Below, piece by piece: positions 22,527-36,000 of a stretch of DNA of 64,000 bases (positions are counted from its first letter, which is position 1; each line of letters begins with the position of its first letter). The position numbers were made by a program, and so were the translations under genes. Source of the DNA: Congeria kusceri (Eukaryota; Mollusca; Bivalvia; Myida; Dreissenidae); contig CM051025.1 in NCBI GenBank assembly GCA_027627225.1, forward strand, positions 73,401,474-73,465,473, written 5' to 3'. A model generated the notes under the pieces. The model searched no databases, was not told the origin of the DNA, and saw nothing but the letters and a program-made list of their open reading frames with translations.

Positions 22527-22922
22527 TATATGATTATGCTACTGTTTAATCGATTAGACTGTCTAAACTTACGAGAGTTACGTCCCCTATTAACGAATTG
22601 GCCTTTTTCATCATTGTCCCACCAAATCTAATCAGTCGTCCTTCAACTCGATGTTTACTTAATAAATCGTAAGTCTGTTCCATCTTGTACTTGTTATCTG
22701 CATACATATATGTGCACGTATGTACTATATGTCATAACTGCTTTGATGGAGTACAATCCTTTACTAAACCTTCGTTAATCAATATGTATAGTGCATACTA
22801 TATTGCTGTTCTATATATGTTGACATGCATTGAACTAGTATTCAGTTTAGTTCATTTTATTTTCAGACGGTGTTCATTGTCGATGTTTAATAAACGAGAC
22901 AAATAGACCACGATCTTATTTA
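22527..22922 (+). repeat. 5' LTR
   Basis: 396 bp starting tatatgattatgctactg and ending cacgatcttattta. It contains an AATAAA-like signal near its end (tttaataaacgag). The short ORF at 22685-22906 is LTR sequence repeated in the 3' LTR and not a gene. Confidence 0.93.
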
Positions 22923-22952
22923 TGAACACCGTGATCCACAGCATAAAGCACG

Positions 22953-25646
22953 ATGCTGACCGTACAATGCCCTATACCCGGATGTGAATACGAGGCAGCA
23001 CACGCAGAGGCCTCCATCGTAGCAGCATTAATATCTACACACTCCATGATTCACGCACCCGGTGCCGAAGCGAAAGTGGAGAGAGTCAAACGACCTACGA
23101 TCACCTCAGCGGGCACGAGTGAGGACTGGACGTACTTTCAGGCACGGTGGAATGACTATGCTACAGCCACCAAATTAGTAGGGCGCCCAAAAGTAATCCA
23201 GCTACTCGAATGTTGTGATGAAACCCTACGTAGAGACTTACAACGCTCATCAGGAAGCTCACTGACTGACAAATTAGAAGCCGAGGTACTGGCAGCTATT
23301 AAAACATTAGCAGTACGTGAGGAAAACACCATGGTCGCCAGAGTGAACTTGCATAACATGCGACAGGACCGCGATGAAACAGTTCGCAGCTTCGGTGCCC
23401 GTGTAAGAGGCCAGGCTAGCGTGTGCAAATTTACGATACTATGTCCATCATGCACTAACAATGTAAATTACACCGACACAATCCTTCGCGATGTTTTGAC
23501 AAGAGGAATTGCCGACCCTGAAATACAACTGGATTTACTCGGCGACAAAAACCAGGAGATGACCCTCGAGGAAGTCTTCAAGTTCGTTGAGGCGAAAGAG
23601 GCAGGTAAACGCTCTGCCTCCAGACTACTGGACTCTCATGCGGTGGATACAGCCAGCAGCTCCTACAAAAAGACTAAACGCCCTTCTCACACTACGCACA
23701 ACGACAAGTCCCAAGAGCCATGTGGATATTGCGCCAAGAAAGGTCACGGTCGGAGTGCCCCAGCGCGAGTCCGCCGACAGGAATGCACTGCATATGGACA
23801 CACATGCAGGCAGTGCAACCGTGATCACCACCTTGAAAGCGTGTGCCGGAGTAAGGACAAGCCAAGGCAAACGAGAACCGGTGACTTGTCTAATAGTGCT
23901 GTCTTTGATGCTCTATGCAATGTTCATGAACACATGTGGAATGTATCCGACATCGAACGTTCACTATGCATTGATCACCATGTATATGATAAACTCAGTG
24001 ATACATGGATCAGACAGAGATCCGAAGCTCAGCCATTTGTTAGTGTTACTGTAAAGGTCTCACCTGATGATTATACAGCACTTGGGTTCACCTTGAAACA
24101 TAACCGCTCTATTTCAGCCACAATCCCTGCCATGGCGGACACTGGATGTCAGAGCTGCCTTGCCAGCCTGAAGGTGATATACCGTCTAGGGCTCCGCGAG
24201 TCAGACCTCATCCTCGTAACGATGCGGATGCACACCGCCACTAACGTAGGTATCAGGATCATGGGTGCAACAGTCCTTCGCCTAAGTGCAACCAACAAAG
24301 CAGGTGAAATCATGGAGACTTGGCAAATGACATACATCACCGATTCGTCAGACAGACTATTCCTCAGTCGTGAAGCCTGTGCAGCCCTTGGCATCATCCC
24401 CAAAACATTTCCCCTCATTGGTGAACATGCCATTGGCGCATTGTCATGGGATGACCCCAACCCAGATTCCCTGACTGCCTGCGAATGCCCCCGTCGCCAG
24501 CTACCCCCAAATCCACCCGAACAACTTCCGTTCCCTGCAACTCCTGATAACCTGCCGCGCCTGAAGGCTTTCTTACTTAAACACTATGAGTCTAGCACCT
24601 TCAACAAATGCGATCACCAACCACTTCCGTTGATGGTCACACCTCCCATGAAGCTTATGGTGGACCCCACAGTAGAACCCGTTGCCCATCACACACCAAT
24701 ACCGGTCCCTATCCACTGGCGAGGGTCGGTCAAAAACGGATTGGACCAAGATGTACGTCTGGGAGTAATCGAACCTGTACCAATTGGCGAACCTGTAACG
24801 TGGTGTCACAGAATGGTTATCTGTGCAAAAAAGAATGGTGAGCCTCGCAGAACAGTTGACTTTCAGGCACTGAATGCCCATGCCACCCGTGAGACTCACC
24901 ACACGCCATCGCCATTCCACCAAGCCCGATCAATCCCACACGGCAAAAAGAAGACCGTATTTGACGCATGGAACGGGTATCACAGTGTCCCCATACGTGA
25001 AGAAGATCGTCATCTCACCACTTTTATCACGCCATGGGGCCGCTATCGATACAAGACAGCACCACAGGGATATGTGGCCTCTGGTGATGGGTATACCCGC
25101 CGATACGATGAGCTTGTCTCTGATATCCCAAACAAAACAAAATGCATAGATGACGTCCTCCTATGGTCTGACTCAATAGAGGAGAGCTTCTTCCAAGCAG
25201 CCAGATGGCTTGACTTATGCGGCAGGAATGGCATCACATTGAACCCCGAAAAATTTGCATTCGCCGAGGACACTGTGGAATTTGCTGGATTTGAGATAAC
25301 GCTGGACAGTGTTAGGCCCTGCAAAAGGTTCCTCAAAGCAATCATGGACTTCCCTACACCTCGAAATATCACGGACATACGTTCATGGTTCGGTCTAGTT
25401 AACCAAGTGGCCTACGCCTTTAGCATGGCGGACAAAATGCTCCCGTTCCGTCAGCTCCTCAAAGCTGATCATGCATTCCACTGGTCTGACGAACTCCAGG
25501 AGGCATTCGAGGAGTCAAAACGGGTCATTGCTGACGAAATAGAGATGGGCGTGCGAATTTTTGACCCGAACATACCTACCTGTTTAGCGACGGACTGGTC
25601 GAAGGATGGACTCGGCTTTTGGTTGTTACAGAAGCATTGTTCATGA
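22953..25646 (+). CDS. Retrotransposon Gag-protease-RT polyprotein, broken inside RNase H
   Basis: 897 codons. Residues 1 to about 250 are Gag-like. Cys/His clusters follow near 257-300 ([10 protein letters not shown] and CRQCNRDHH), fitting zinc knuckles. An aspartic protease motif (ADTGCQSC) lies near 395. RT follows, with the catalytic region CIDDVLLW at about 731-738; the usual Tyr before the DD block is replaced by Cys-Ile. RNase H starts at [10 protein letters not shown] near 877 and the frame closes with TGA at 25644-25646. The rest of RNase H continues in the next ORF, which overlaps by 28 bp in another frame. In this family the protein copies RNA into DNA inside virus-like particles. 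The break is either an inactivating indel or a programmed shift; an indel seems more likely because it falls inside a domain. Confidence 0.93.
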   Translation: MLTVQCPIPGCEYEAAHAEASIVAALISTHSMIHAPGAEAKVERVKRPTITSAGTSEDWTYFQARWNDYATATKLVGRPKVIQLLECCDETLRRDLQRSSGSSLTDKLEAEVLAAIKTLAVREENTMVARVNLHNMRQDRDETVRSFGARVRGQASVCKFTILCPSCTNNVNYTDTILRDVLTRGIADPEIQLDLLGDKNQEMTLEEVFKFVEAKEAGKRSASRLLDSHAVDTASSSYKKTKRPSHTTHNDKSQEPCGYCAKKGHGRSAPARVRRQECTAYGHTCRQCNRDHHLESVCRSKDKPRQTRTGDLSNSAVFDALCNVHEHMWNVSDIERSLCIDHHVYDKLSDTWIRQRSEAQPFVSVTVKVSPDDYTALGFTLKHNRSISATIPAMADTGCQSCLASLKVIYRLGLRESDLILVTMRMHTATNVGIRIMGATVLRLSATNKAGEIMETWQMTYITDSSDRLFLSREACAALGIIPKTFPLIGEHAIGALSWDDPNPDSLTACECPRRQLPPNPPEQLPFPATPDNLPRLKAFLLKHYESSTFNKCDHQPLPLMVTPPMKLMVDPTVEPVAHHTPIPVPIHWRGSVKNGLDQDVRLGVIEPVPIGEPVTWCHRMVICAKKNGEPRRTVDFQALNAHATRETHHTPSPFHQARSIPHGKKKTVFDAWNGYHSVPIREEDRHLTTFITPWGRYRYKTAPQGYVASGDGYTRRYDELVSDIPNKTKCIDDVLLWSDSIEESFFQAARWLDLCGRNGITLNPEKFAFAEDTVEFAGFEITLDSVRPCKRFLKAIMDFPTPRNITDIRSWFGLVNQVAYAFSMADKMLPFRQLLKADHAFHWSDELQEAFEESKRVIADEIEMGVRIFDPNIPTCLATDWSKDGLGFWLLQKHCS

Positions 25647-27634
25647 CCATCGACGATTCTTTCTGTTGCAAAGAGGGTTGGAAGGTCACTCTTGTTGGGA
25701 GTCGTTTCACGCATTCTGCTGAATCCAGGTATGCCCCGATAGAAGGAGAAGCCCTAGCCGTGGCTGATGCACTAGACAAGGCCAGATTCTTCGTTCTTGG
25801 CTGCAGTCAACTAATAGTCGCTGTTGATCACAAACCTTTGTTGAAAATCCTTGGTGACAGGACACTTGAGAATATCTCCAATACTCGCCTCCGGAACCTG
25901 AAAGAAAAAACACTCCGTTACAGATTCAAGATGGTCCACATTCCTGGCGTTAAACATAAAGCAACGGATTGTTTATCTCGATATCCAACTGGCAAACCAG
26001 TAAAGATGGTCCTGGCCGACGACATTGCCTGTATGCCTGACATCATACATGCACCAGCGATAATGGACGGTCTCCGCACCATAGATGAAACGGAACCAAA
26101 TCAAGAGGATGCTAGCATGCTTGCAGCACTCCCATCGCTACATGCGCTACAGTCTGTAACATGGGAACGGGTCCGTACCGCCACGTCCAGTGATAATCGT
26201 ATGCAGACACTTCTGGACATGATTGAATCCGGCATCCCTGAAAATCGTCAGGACGTTCCGGACATGGTCCGAGAATACTTCCCGTTTCGAGAACATCTAC
26301 ACACAACAGACGGGGTGGTCCTTTACAAGGATCGTGTCGTCATACCCCAAGCACTCCGACATGAGGTTCTTGTATCATTACATTCGGCCCACCAAGGTGT
26401 AACGGCTATGACGGCTAGAGCCGAATCGTCTATCTTCTGGCCAGGCATTACTCCAGCCATAAGCGACATTTGTTCAACATGTCAGCAATGTAATCGCATT
26501 GCACCCTCCAACCCAAGTGCTCCACCGACACCACTGTCTAATCCAGAATATCCATTCCAGTGTGTGTGCGCGGATTACTTCCATTACAAAGGCTGCAACT
26601 TCCTTCTGGTAGTTGACCGATATTCAAATTGGCCCATAGTCGAGAGAGCCCATAATGGTGCAGAAGGTCTCATCGACTGTCTGCGTCGCACGTTTGTAAC
26701 ATTCGGGATCCCAGATGAATTAGCTTCGGATGGTGGACCGGAATTCACCTCGACCACTACCCGTACTTTCCTACAGAACTGGGGAGTCCATCACAGGCTT
26801 TCATCGGTCGCATTCCCACACAGCAACTGTCGCGCTGAAGTTGGCGTAAAGACTATAAAACGTCTCATCATGGACAATACAACATCTGATGGAAGCCTCG
26901 ACACAGACGCTTTTCAACGGGCTATGCTACAATACAGAAATACACCAGACAGGGACACTAAATTATCCCCTGCCATGTCTATCTTTGGGCATCCGATACG
27001 GGACTTCATCCCTATACCGCCTGGAAGGTACATACCCCACAGTTCCTGGCGAGAAACTTTGGATCTACGCGAGGAGGCTCTTCGTAAAAGGCATATGAAA
27101 GCGGCAGAGCGGCTACAGGAGCATACACGAAGATTGCATCCGTTAATCGTCGGGAACCACGTGCGAATACAAAATCAAACCGGTCAACACCCCCTGAAAT
27201 GGGACAGGACAGGCATCATCATAGAGGTCCGACAATTTGATCAGTATGTTATCAGGATCGATGGTTCAGGGCGCGTCACACTACAAAACAGAAAGTTCCT
27301 GAGAAAATATGAACCGATATATCCAACAATGCCCAGATTGTCTATTACAATGGGAATGCCAGACAGTCGATCTAGTAAAACCGCTGAACACCAAAGTCGT
27401 AGCGATCCGATCAACCCCAACCCCGAACCGCATCTTGATGTGCAAAATACGAATGAACCATCAGGGCAGCCGACACCAACAGAGTCGTCTACACTGCCTA
27501 TCCCCGATATCATGTCGACCGACAACCCGACCGACCATAGCCCGACGGCCAAGCCTGACGATCTTCCACCTGGTATCCGTCGGTCAGGTCGTCGAGTGCA
27601 GAAGCCTGCATGGCATACTGATTATGCGATGTAA
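25619..27634 (+). CDS. Retrotransposon RNase H remainder plus integrase
   Basis: 671 codons in a frame different from the upstream ORF; the ATG at 25619 is probably not a real start. Residues 1 to about 125 complete RNase H ([29 protein letters not shown]). The integrase zinc-binding HHCC region lies near 250-290 (HSAHQGVTA ... CSTCQQC). The catalytic core has Asp at ADYFHY (about 318), Asp at SDGGPEF (about 370) and Glu at [11 protein letters not shown] (about 406). A GPY/F-like module ([10 protein letters not shown]) and a tail [12 protein letters not shown] follow, as usual in this group. All catalytic positions are intact, consistent with recent insertion. Confidence 0.93.
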   Translation: MVVTEALFMTIDDSFCCKEGWKVTLVGSRFTHSAESRYAPIEGEALAVADALDKARFFVLGCSQLIVAVDHKPLLKILGDRTLENISNTRLRNLKEKTLRYRFKMVHIPGVKHKATDCLSRYPTGKPVKMVLADDIACMPDIIHAPAIMDGLRTIDETEPNQEDASMLAALPSLHALQSVTWERVRTATSSDNRMQTLLDMIESGIPENRQDVPDMVREYFPFREHLHTTDGVVLYKDRVVIPQALRHEVLVSLHSAHQGVTAMTARAESSIFWPGITPAISDICSTCQQCNRIAPSNPSAPPTPLSNPEYPFQCVCADYFHYKGCNFLLVVDRYSNWPIVERAHNGAEGLIDCLRRTFVTFGIPDELASDGGPEFTSTTTRTFLQNWGVHHRLSSVAFPHSNCRAEVGVKTIKRLIMDNTTSDGSLDTDAFQRAMLQYRNTPDRDTKLSPAMSIFGHPIRDFIPIPPGRYIPHSSWRETLDLREEALRKRHMKAAERLQEHTRRLHPLIVGNHVRIQNQTGQHPLKWDRTGIIIEVRQFDQYVIRIDGSGRVTLQNRKFLRKYEPIYPTMPRLSITMGMPDSRSSKTAEHQSRSDPINPNPEPHLDVQNTNEPSGQPTPTESSTLPIPDIMSTDNPTDHSPTAKPDDLPPGIRRSGRRVQKPAWHTDYAM

Positions 27635-27773
27635 TCTGATTGCAAATGAATCGCCCGTGGACTGTACGGTGTTCTAGTTTGCTGTCGTTTTCTTTCCTTT
27701 CCCTATCACGCCCTAATATTATTTTGAGTGTTCAGTTTTTGTTCTATGTTATCACAAAAGACTTGGGGGGAGA

Positions 27774-28169
27774 TATATGATTATGCTACTGTTTAATCGA
27801 TTAGACTGTCTAAACTTACGAGAGTTACGTCCCCTATTAACGAATTGGCCTTTTTCATCATTGTCCCACCAAATCTAATCAGTCGTCCTTCAACTCGATG
27901 TTTACTTAATAAATCGTTAGTCTGTTCCATCTTGTACTTGTTATCTGCATACATATATGTGCACGTATGTACTATATGTCATAACTGCTTTGATGGAGTA
28001 CAATCCTTTATTAAACCTTCGTTAATCAATATGTATAGTGCATACTATATTGCTGTTCTATATATGTTGACATGCATTGAACTAGTATTCAGTTTAGTTC
28101 ATTTTATTTTCAGACGGTGTTCATTGTCGATGTTTAATAAACGAGACAAATAGACCACGATCTTATTTA
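27774..28169 (+). repeat. 3' LTR
   Basis: It matches the 5' LTR at a constant offset of 5247 bp with only two substitutions. A purine-rich tract lies immediately upstream (27765-27773). Confidence 0.93.
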
Positions 28170-28496
28170 GTACCATTGTAGATATCCGACACGATGCTTA
28201 TGCAAGTACTCAAGTACTAAGTCTTGTTCCAGCCCTTGTTAATTATTGTCCATTGTTTTAAAAGCAAACACAATTTTCAAACAAGGAGTGGTATGAGAGA
28301 AACAATGAATTCAAAAAGCAAACATGAAAATTTGAAAATGTACAAATGTTTAATATAAATGCCATTGCAAATGTGATTATACTAAATTTTAATAAAACAG
28401 GACAAATACAACTTGATGAATAACAAGTAGTACCTGAGTTTACAGATTTTTAATGTATATTTCAAACCAAATTGTTGTCAAAACATGCATTAAAAT

Positions 28497-29225
28497 TAGG
28501 GATGGCAACACTTTTCGAATATTCGATTGAATGATCGCCATTCAAATAGTTAAAACGCCATTTGTATTTCTTTTTCAAAGCCAATAATTTCCTGATTGTA
28601 CCAAGAATTTTTCTGTCAACTTAATGGCAGCATTTCACCATTACATACTTGATACCATGTTTTCATTAGAATGGCCCCGTGTCACGTCAGATCGAGAGAT
28701 ATTAAATACACGGGTCAGTGTCAGCAGGCACTCGTCTAGTCGCCAGTAATACACAATACCATTAGACAGTATGAAACCATAACTGTTAATTGGTAATTAT
28801 AACGCGCGTTTAGACATGTTAAGCTAATAAAAATGTTAAGAATAATTTACAGAAGTGCGATCACACATTTAGCAGTTAGTATAACAGAAATTATGCTTAA
28901 ATTTGTTGATATTTTATAGGTACGTTTCTATACTAATAAAAATGTGTGGCTCATTAAATACATTTTGATTTAAAGAACCAGTAACATGGGACCTTAAATT
29001 GTTTTAAGTTTATGCTTAATTTCGTGTAATTCATGCATTAATTAAAAAATGCAATGGTAGATCTATTCACTAATCAGTAGTAAATCATCATATAAAAATA
29101 ATGATTATGTCGACTAAGCTACAAGCTCAAGGTATTTAATAAGAATCTATGCAAATATTCGAATATTCAATTAAATGAAAAAGCAAATATTGAAATAGCG
29201 ATTTTGCTATTCAATGCCGTCTCTA
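28497..29225. mobile_element. hAT-type non-autonomous element (729 bp)
   Basis: The ends are tagggatggcaa and tgccgtctcta, inverted with a few mismatches. Subterminal attcgaatattc motifs are present on both sides. An exact 8-bp duplication ATTAAAAT flanks it (28489-28496 and 29226-29233), which is diagnostic for hAT. No transposase remains. Confidence 0.9.
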
Positions 29226-29233
29226 ATTAAAAT

Positions 29234-29677
29234 ATACATCACTATTAAATAGATGCCAGAGTGAATCTCTCTCAGAATTCAATGAATGATCAACTTACAT
29301 GTCAGTCCACAAAATACAGTGAACATAATGAGCCATCTCCACAATTTTTATTTACAAACCTGTAAAACAGTGAAAAGAAAAACAGTACTATAACAACAAT
29401 AAACAAAATCACATCACATGTGCTGCAATAACTGGAATACAACAATAATTGAACGAAAATTTACACTTATCATAAATAACCTGATAACCTGATCAAATTA
29501 AATCCATCGCCAAATGATGCTGAACACTAAATTTTATTATAAATAAAGAAAAAATGACTTATAATAATAATTCTACTGCAGTCCGTAAAATTAACAGCAC
29601 AAACTAACATATTTTTATTAAGATAAAATAATAACAATTTTACTGTAAAATAATGATTACAATCAATTATATAAGAT
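29234..29677. other. Likely 3' UTR and flank of the PAR bZIP gene
   Basis: AT-rich. TTTATT on the + strand (AATAAA on the - strand) occurs near 29614 and 29347, as possible poly(A) signals. Nothing else recognised. Confidence 0.45.
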
Positions 29678-29849
29678 AAGCATGGACTCCTGTTAAGATC
29701 GCCTCTCAGACTGATTACACTTTCTCATACTTTGACATGGACTTCTGTTAGGATCGCCTCTCAGACTGATTACACTTTCTCATACTTTGACATGGACTTC
29801 TGTTAGGATTGCCTCTCAGACTGATTACACTTTCTCATACTTGGACAGT
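29678..29849. repeat. 55-bp tandem triplication across the bZIP stop codon
   Basis: The unit containing cagactgattacactttctc begins at 29707, 29762 and 29817. The copy at 29817 includes the true last codons and stop. The other two lie in the 3' UTR and repeat the codons for KYEKV and the TAA. The copies differ at only a few positions. Confidence 0.93.
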
Positions 29850-30052
29850 CTTTCAATGAGTGCTTTGTTTTCCTTTAAGATTTCCTCATACTTATCCCGC
29901 AGCGTGTCATTTTCCCGCTCGAGGAAGGCTGCCCGCATAGCGATCTGATTCTCCTTCACCCGTCTGGCATCGCGGGACCGTTTCGCTGCTACGTTGTTCT
30001 TTTTCCTTCTCTGCCAGTACTTGTTATCTTTAGCATCATCCTCTACAAACAC
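29825..30052 (-). CDS. PAR bZIP gene, terminal exon: basic region, zipper and stop
   Basis: On the - strand the acceptor is the run of T then ag (plus 30053-30054). It reads [20 protein letters not shown], then the basic region [20 protein letters not shown] and a zipper with regularly spaced hydrophobics, ending RLSKYEKV and TAA (plus 29825-29827). The first codon is GTG and continues from Lys of the previous exon, so it is not a start. The final codons and stop are part of a 55-bp tandem repeat. Confidence 0.97.
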   Translation of the reverse strand: MFVEDDAKDNKYWQRRKKNNVAAKRSRDARRVKENQIAMRAAFLERENDTLRDKYEEILKENKALIERLSKYEKV

Positions 30053-33000
30053 CTAAAAAAAAAGAGCTAAATTTCATAAATATTTAGTTGTAACACAAGA
30101 CCATTTAAATACGTTAAGTTATGCATACTCTTAAACACACAGGGCCCATATCCACAAAGGTCCTTAGTGAAAAATTTTTAAAATCATAACATTTCTGTAG
30201 TCCGTTGCTGGTTTATAACAAGTTTATTTTGACATTCAAGGTTTTAAACTGGTAAAGCATCAACAGATGCTTCTTATTTTACCATATTTCAGATATAAAA
30301 TATTGATTCTCACAATGAATTTTTTTGGGGCGAAAATTTCCCTTAAATATGACATAAGTTAAGGTTTCCCTTAGGAGCTTTGTGGATCTGCCCCAGGTGT
30401 ATTAAATGCAACAAATGTTAATAATAAAAAATGGAATGTTATCAATTTTTCAAAAGTTTAACAAGAAATATCTTTAAAAAAAAGATATTCTGCGTCTATG
30501 GTCAATTTGAAAATAAGAAGTGTAGACAGAACTTTATACATTAATATTAAAACTGATAAATATGGAACTCAGTGTTTGGTTTTCCATTCTATTTCACTTA
30601 TCCGTCGCATGAATGACAAAATTTTGAACGGCACACAATACTCACATACTAAATCATACTTTACTCCTCCTTACATATCATTGTATATTTTTACGTTACT
30701 TTTCTGTAAAATTTAAACTAAACAGGTGTGCTCTTCAGCTTTTTAAGCATTAAAAGAATATTCAAGAGAAAGAGAGTAACACAGAAAATAATGCGTAGAC
30801 GGTATACAAATAAATATATAGAGAATGGGTACAAATGCACGGCAGGGTAATACATATTAACTTTTACTAGAACATTTCTTTCTAAGTATGCACATGCATT
30901 GTTTAAAAAACATTTATGGCTGGCTGTATATCTTGCGTGTTGTAAAAAATATGCCAACAACGATAATTTTGTCGAGTTTCCTGCCGCCATCTTTTTACTG
31001 CTAATATAGTTCACAAGAAAAGCAAAGATGTTGAGCATCATAGGACGCCGTTAAAAGAAAAAAATGCTTCATTAAATAAAAGTAAATATGCATGATGGAG
31101 TAAATAAAACAATGAACTCATATTATCCTGGGGCTGTAATAATAAAGCCTCTTTGAAATCACGAAACTATGAAAAATCAAATGTTTGAAACAAATTCTAT
31201 TGTTGTATTTAATGCCCGTACAATAATCCGATCATACCGCCTATTTTTTCACTAGTGAAATAACCTAAATATTTAACGGTAACATATATATTTTATGTTT
31301 TGTCGGGCTCATCAAAAAAGTATAAAGTAACAATGTTAGACATTAATTGCAGGAATGAATGAACCTATGTTTCAGTGTTGTAACATAGCAGAGTCAAATA
31401 AGGATTTATACTATATGTGTTAAAAAAAAAAAGCACACATCAAGAAACAATCATCAGTTCAGCACAATAAAATAACGATTTGATTTCATTACATGTATAT
31501 GATTACCCAAACATGTAATTTAAATAGATTGGCAAATTAAAATAGTATTCCTAAGTTAAACATTTTTCAATCGTTTCTGTGTATAATTATTATACAGGAC
31601 AAAAACAAGAATTAAATAAATTTTTGGAATTTTAATTAATGTACGTATTCCGAACCTTCTGCCACGGTCTGTAAATAGAAAGATGTAACATCTTTTTATA
31701 GGTTTAACAGGATTTCCTGAAAAGCTGGGAGAAATGTATTTCAGAATAATTTTTTATAAATTGCAACCGTTATTCAAATTAACATGCACAGTAAGTTACA
31801 TATTCCGCATTCATTATTAATATTATGGTCTATGAATCTCTGGGCACTTGTTACAAGTGTATTAGCACAACTGACATTGGGCTACTTCAACCCGTGATAT
31901 TTTTAGAATGATTGGCGCCACACATTTCCTTCTCGATTACCAGTGGGGGCCTTGAGCTCTTTACGATGTTCCATTTTATCACACCGTAGAACCAGCTGCT
32001 GATCAGCGAATGCGCCACTGTTCAGTGAAATCGATAAAATAAATATAGTGGTCACATATACCTTAGTTTGTGAATGTTTTTTTTTTAATTCTTCATTTTA
32101 CATACGAATGCCTGCGACAATAAAGAGTTGACACAGAAATTTTCATCATGAAGAACCCTTTACACTTGTACTTCTAAAATACATGTAGGCTTAAGTCAAA
32201 ACACGCTTCAAATCGAAGGCTAATTTTAAGTTTAAATATCTATTTCTTAATAAAATGCGTAGTTTTCAAACATTTAAATCGGTAAACTTTTTTTCAATGT
32301 TTCATTAGCAATCACACCATATATGTGCAGAAGCCCGCTTGATTTATGTATTTATGAGAACAATATGTGATAAAATGGAGGGATGTTCAAAACTTCGGCA
32401 CCAATACCTGTTAATAGTCCGATGTTCTTGATCTATTTAATATAAAATACGTGTGTTGTGGAAACGCGCACAAAATATTAAACATCACTGAATGAACAGG
32501 CTGACGTAGGAACGAATATACATGTCTTTGAACAGAATAAAGCCAGACATATAGATATATGTTTAAGAGCGAACAGATATGAATTTGATGAACTTTTGTT
32601 ATGTCAAAAACCATGTTTCTTGATAAATTTCTATTTCGCTGACCATTGGTGCCGAGATAAATATGAAAGAATTGGTGCCGAATTTGTGTACACCACATCA
32701 CTTTAAAATGCAATTACTTTCAAATTAAACATACAAATCTGCAGTTTAGTGTGAATGCTAATGGATTTTCGTAAAATAAGTTATTTATTGAAGAAATTAT
32801 GTTCAGACTCGAAACAAGTCGTTTATTTGACACGATTTTCGAATTTAACTCGGATGTAATAAAAAAAAAGTACAACGTTCTTTAGCGTGAAATTTTCTGT
32901 GCACTCTTTATTGCTTCTGACAACCATAGGTAATTATGGTAATGAAAAATTAAGAAAATAAAACAATTAGAAACCAAGGTACTGTATATATAATTACTGT

Positions 33001-36000
33001 CTTTGTTTTGTAGCTTTCGCTGAACAGTGGTGCATTTGCTATGTAGGCCCGAGCTGGTTCTACGGGGTGATCCATGTGGCGGTGATTTGTCTTAGATTTA
33101 TAGAGTCGCTGTGCCTATTGTGTACGAATATAAAAGAAAACACTAAAATGTGAAAAGTTGTACTCATTTACATCATTGCAAATCAACAACTTTATTGCTC
33201 ATTAACATGTAAATAACGTGTAAAATAGTGCAAAAACGTTCCTTATTTACGAAAGCTTTCAGTTTGTTCGAAATGTGTTATTCCATTATTGAATTTCTAT
33301 CAGTATTCCAAACCTAATACAATTCTGTCCTCTATATTTTATGGGATGATGCACCGCACATTTATTACCAGTGTAGGGGGATTTTTGTTCAAATCAGCAG
33401 ATGCAGTGTTAGGATTTATTTATTCGGGATGACTGGCGGGAAATTTTCACAACATTTGATTGGATATTGAGAAAAGTCAAAAGTTGGGTCAAACAGCTAC
33501 GCCGAAAAACGTTGCTTCATTTTGCACCTTTGCTGGGCGTACACTCATATTCTCTCCAGTTACGCCCCTGCATTGTAATGTTATTATATCAATACTGAAG
33601 GGTTAACTCACCATAACAACTGCTTGGTGTCAAATGCCATTTACTCACTATGGGTTCACACATAAACTACATGGACTATTAAATTGTATCAACGACCATG
33701 ACAAGTACACTTCCCGATATGTCACCCAAACAAGGAAAGACAATTAATATGATTTAATATGATTTATTGAAAGTTGAAGACTTTCATAAAAGAAGTGAAG
33801 CCCAATATGCTTATCACTCATGAATGTAAACACAAGACTTCATTCAAGTAATATGGCAGACTACTTCACTTTTTCAATGTATTTGTTTTAAAGACAAATG
33901 TCACTCAATTGTTAAAAACACTGTGTTGATTTTCTCATGTTTCATGCTTTCCGTGAATAACTGTACTTCTAACAGTAATAGTAGCTGTCATCAAATGGAC
34001 ACGTCATTTTAAGGGCCATCTATGGAACATGTTGAACATTATTAGAAGTTTACAATATATAATAAATTCAACAATTTATGAACTAAAAATCACTTCGTAA
34101 GTTTTTGTCCACCAATAAGTAAATTTTTTGCATGGAAAAACCACGCCAATTTGTATATAATTCACCTCTTTTTTCTCCATTTGCTGTACCAATCTTTTTG
34201 TTCAATTTTGGATACTAGTATAGATTTATGAGACGACTCTATGACTTGAAACACTTCACTGACCACATTAAAGGGATTTCTCCATGCAAAAATCACAAAT
34301 GAGAAACATAGCCCTTTGGAGAAAGGGTGGGGTGGGGGGCATTCCAAGATGACTGATAGTGATTTACACTGTTGAATGCATGTGAAAAACATAACTATTG
34401 ACACATGAATACAACAGACTGGCAACTTGCTTACAAATCTTAATAACTGGAAATACTTCAACCAATATTTGCATATCTGTTGTTTTTATGAACATAAAAT
34501 AGTATTTGAAATACATGATAGTATATTGTTCTGAAAAGACTTACTGAACAAACATGTTTAGCTAGATGTACAGACAGTGCGAGAATGCTGATACTTCTCC
34601 TACATGTCATTGTACATGATAAATGACAGCAACATATCCAGCTGTCTCATAGCCTTTGTCTTACTAAGACCACAAGCGATGTGACGTCGGAAATATCAAT
34701 ACATATACCAGTAATACAGCAATTATTTGCAACTAGCAGAAATCAGTTACAGTCATATAAGTATGAGAGCCGGAAGATACTGGAGAGAATCTGCGGTACT
34801 TGACGACGGTGTCAGATGTAATCGACAGCGAGCTCGTAGTCCTAGACACACGGTTACCAAGGTTACCATAGACTTCATGACCACAACCATTAACACTTTT
34901 ATTTATTTACCAAGCACTGTATTTATGTTAATAATGTTTTATTCTAAGCAACCTTTCCTTTAAAATCATAATAAAACAATGGAATAAATGATTCGCGTCG
35001 TGGGAAAACCGGACTTCATGCATGTGCATAAAGTGTCGTCCCGGATTAGCCTGTGCAGTCCGCACAGGCTAATCCAGGACAGCACTTTCCGCCTACAGTG
35101 GATTTATGGTTAGAAGAGACTTCCTTGAAACAGAAAATACCATAAAAGCGGAAAGTGCCGTCCCAGATTAGCCTGTGCGGACTGCACAGGCTAATCCGGG
35201 ATGACACTTTACGCACATGCATTAAGGTAGAAAGATCCTAATGACTTCGGAAATACACGCGAAATATCGGTTAACTTCGGCCCATTCGCCACTTACCGTA
35301 AATCTAATCGATCTGATCCGAAACAGAAATTATTTTCGCGAAATAAATATTACTTTTCGAATGTTGAGTTAATTTCAATTAAATGTCTGAAATAAATCCT
35401 TATTTGTCTTTAAAGATGAAAGTAAAAATGTAGTTTGAAGAAAAACAAGGTACTCTGACATGGGGAATGTAACCTTCAAATGACGTCATTGTTGGGAATT
35501 TCTGTTTACATTTAATCATGACATTTTCGCGATATTTCTGGTGTATTTCCTTACACTTAAGTTAAAATAGTTATAAATAAACGTCCAAGGATTATTAGTA
35601 TTAGTGAACATAATTATTCGTATATAAAAACATACCTGCATAAAGGAGATACGTGCTCCTTGCTGTGAAATAACATTCATTCACACCAAAAGCTTGGAAA
35701 AATAGTCAGTCGAGATGGGTGGAGAGCGGGACGGCGGGTGATCGAGTTTGGTGTTCTGTTGGATAAGTTAAAATACTGTTCATTGTGTAAACTTGGACCT
35801 GTTCCATTGAGGAATTCTGACGAGATCTACCGCTGTAAAAAACATCTGAAAATTATGTATCGGCGAAATGATGAGAATGGTCTAAGAGACACCTTTTTAT
35901 CCAAAAACAGTGACATTTTACCAATAGTCACAAGCGTCAAGAAGAGTCTTGATGAAGTTATCACACCGATTTGCCAGTTTCTTTTTAAACTTGTTAACCC

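Larger units (their letters stand above)
22527..28169 (+). mobile_element. Young Ty3-type LTR retrotransposon (5.6 kb)
   Basis: A 396-bp LTR at 22527-22922 is repeated at 27774-28169 with no indels and two substitutions (the aagtctg/tagtctg and tactaaa/tattaaa sites). A polypurine run (ggggggaga) lies just before the right LTR. Gag, protease, RT, RNase H and integrase follow in the order typical of Ty3/gypsy elements. The interior is much more GC-rich than its surroundings. I found no clear primer-binding site or target duplication, and the LTRs do not show a standard TG...CA border. The element lies between the two convergent host genes. Confidence 0.95.

Noticed and set aside
22685..22906. 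73-codon ORF duplicated at 27845-28153
   Set aside because: It lies inside the LTRs and exists twice because the LTRs are duplicates; no gene features.
23156..27552. Numerous ORFs on the - strand and in alternative frames across the retrotransposon
   Set aside because: They are shadows of the GC-richer pol frames and contain no domains of their own.
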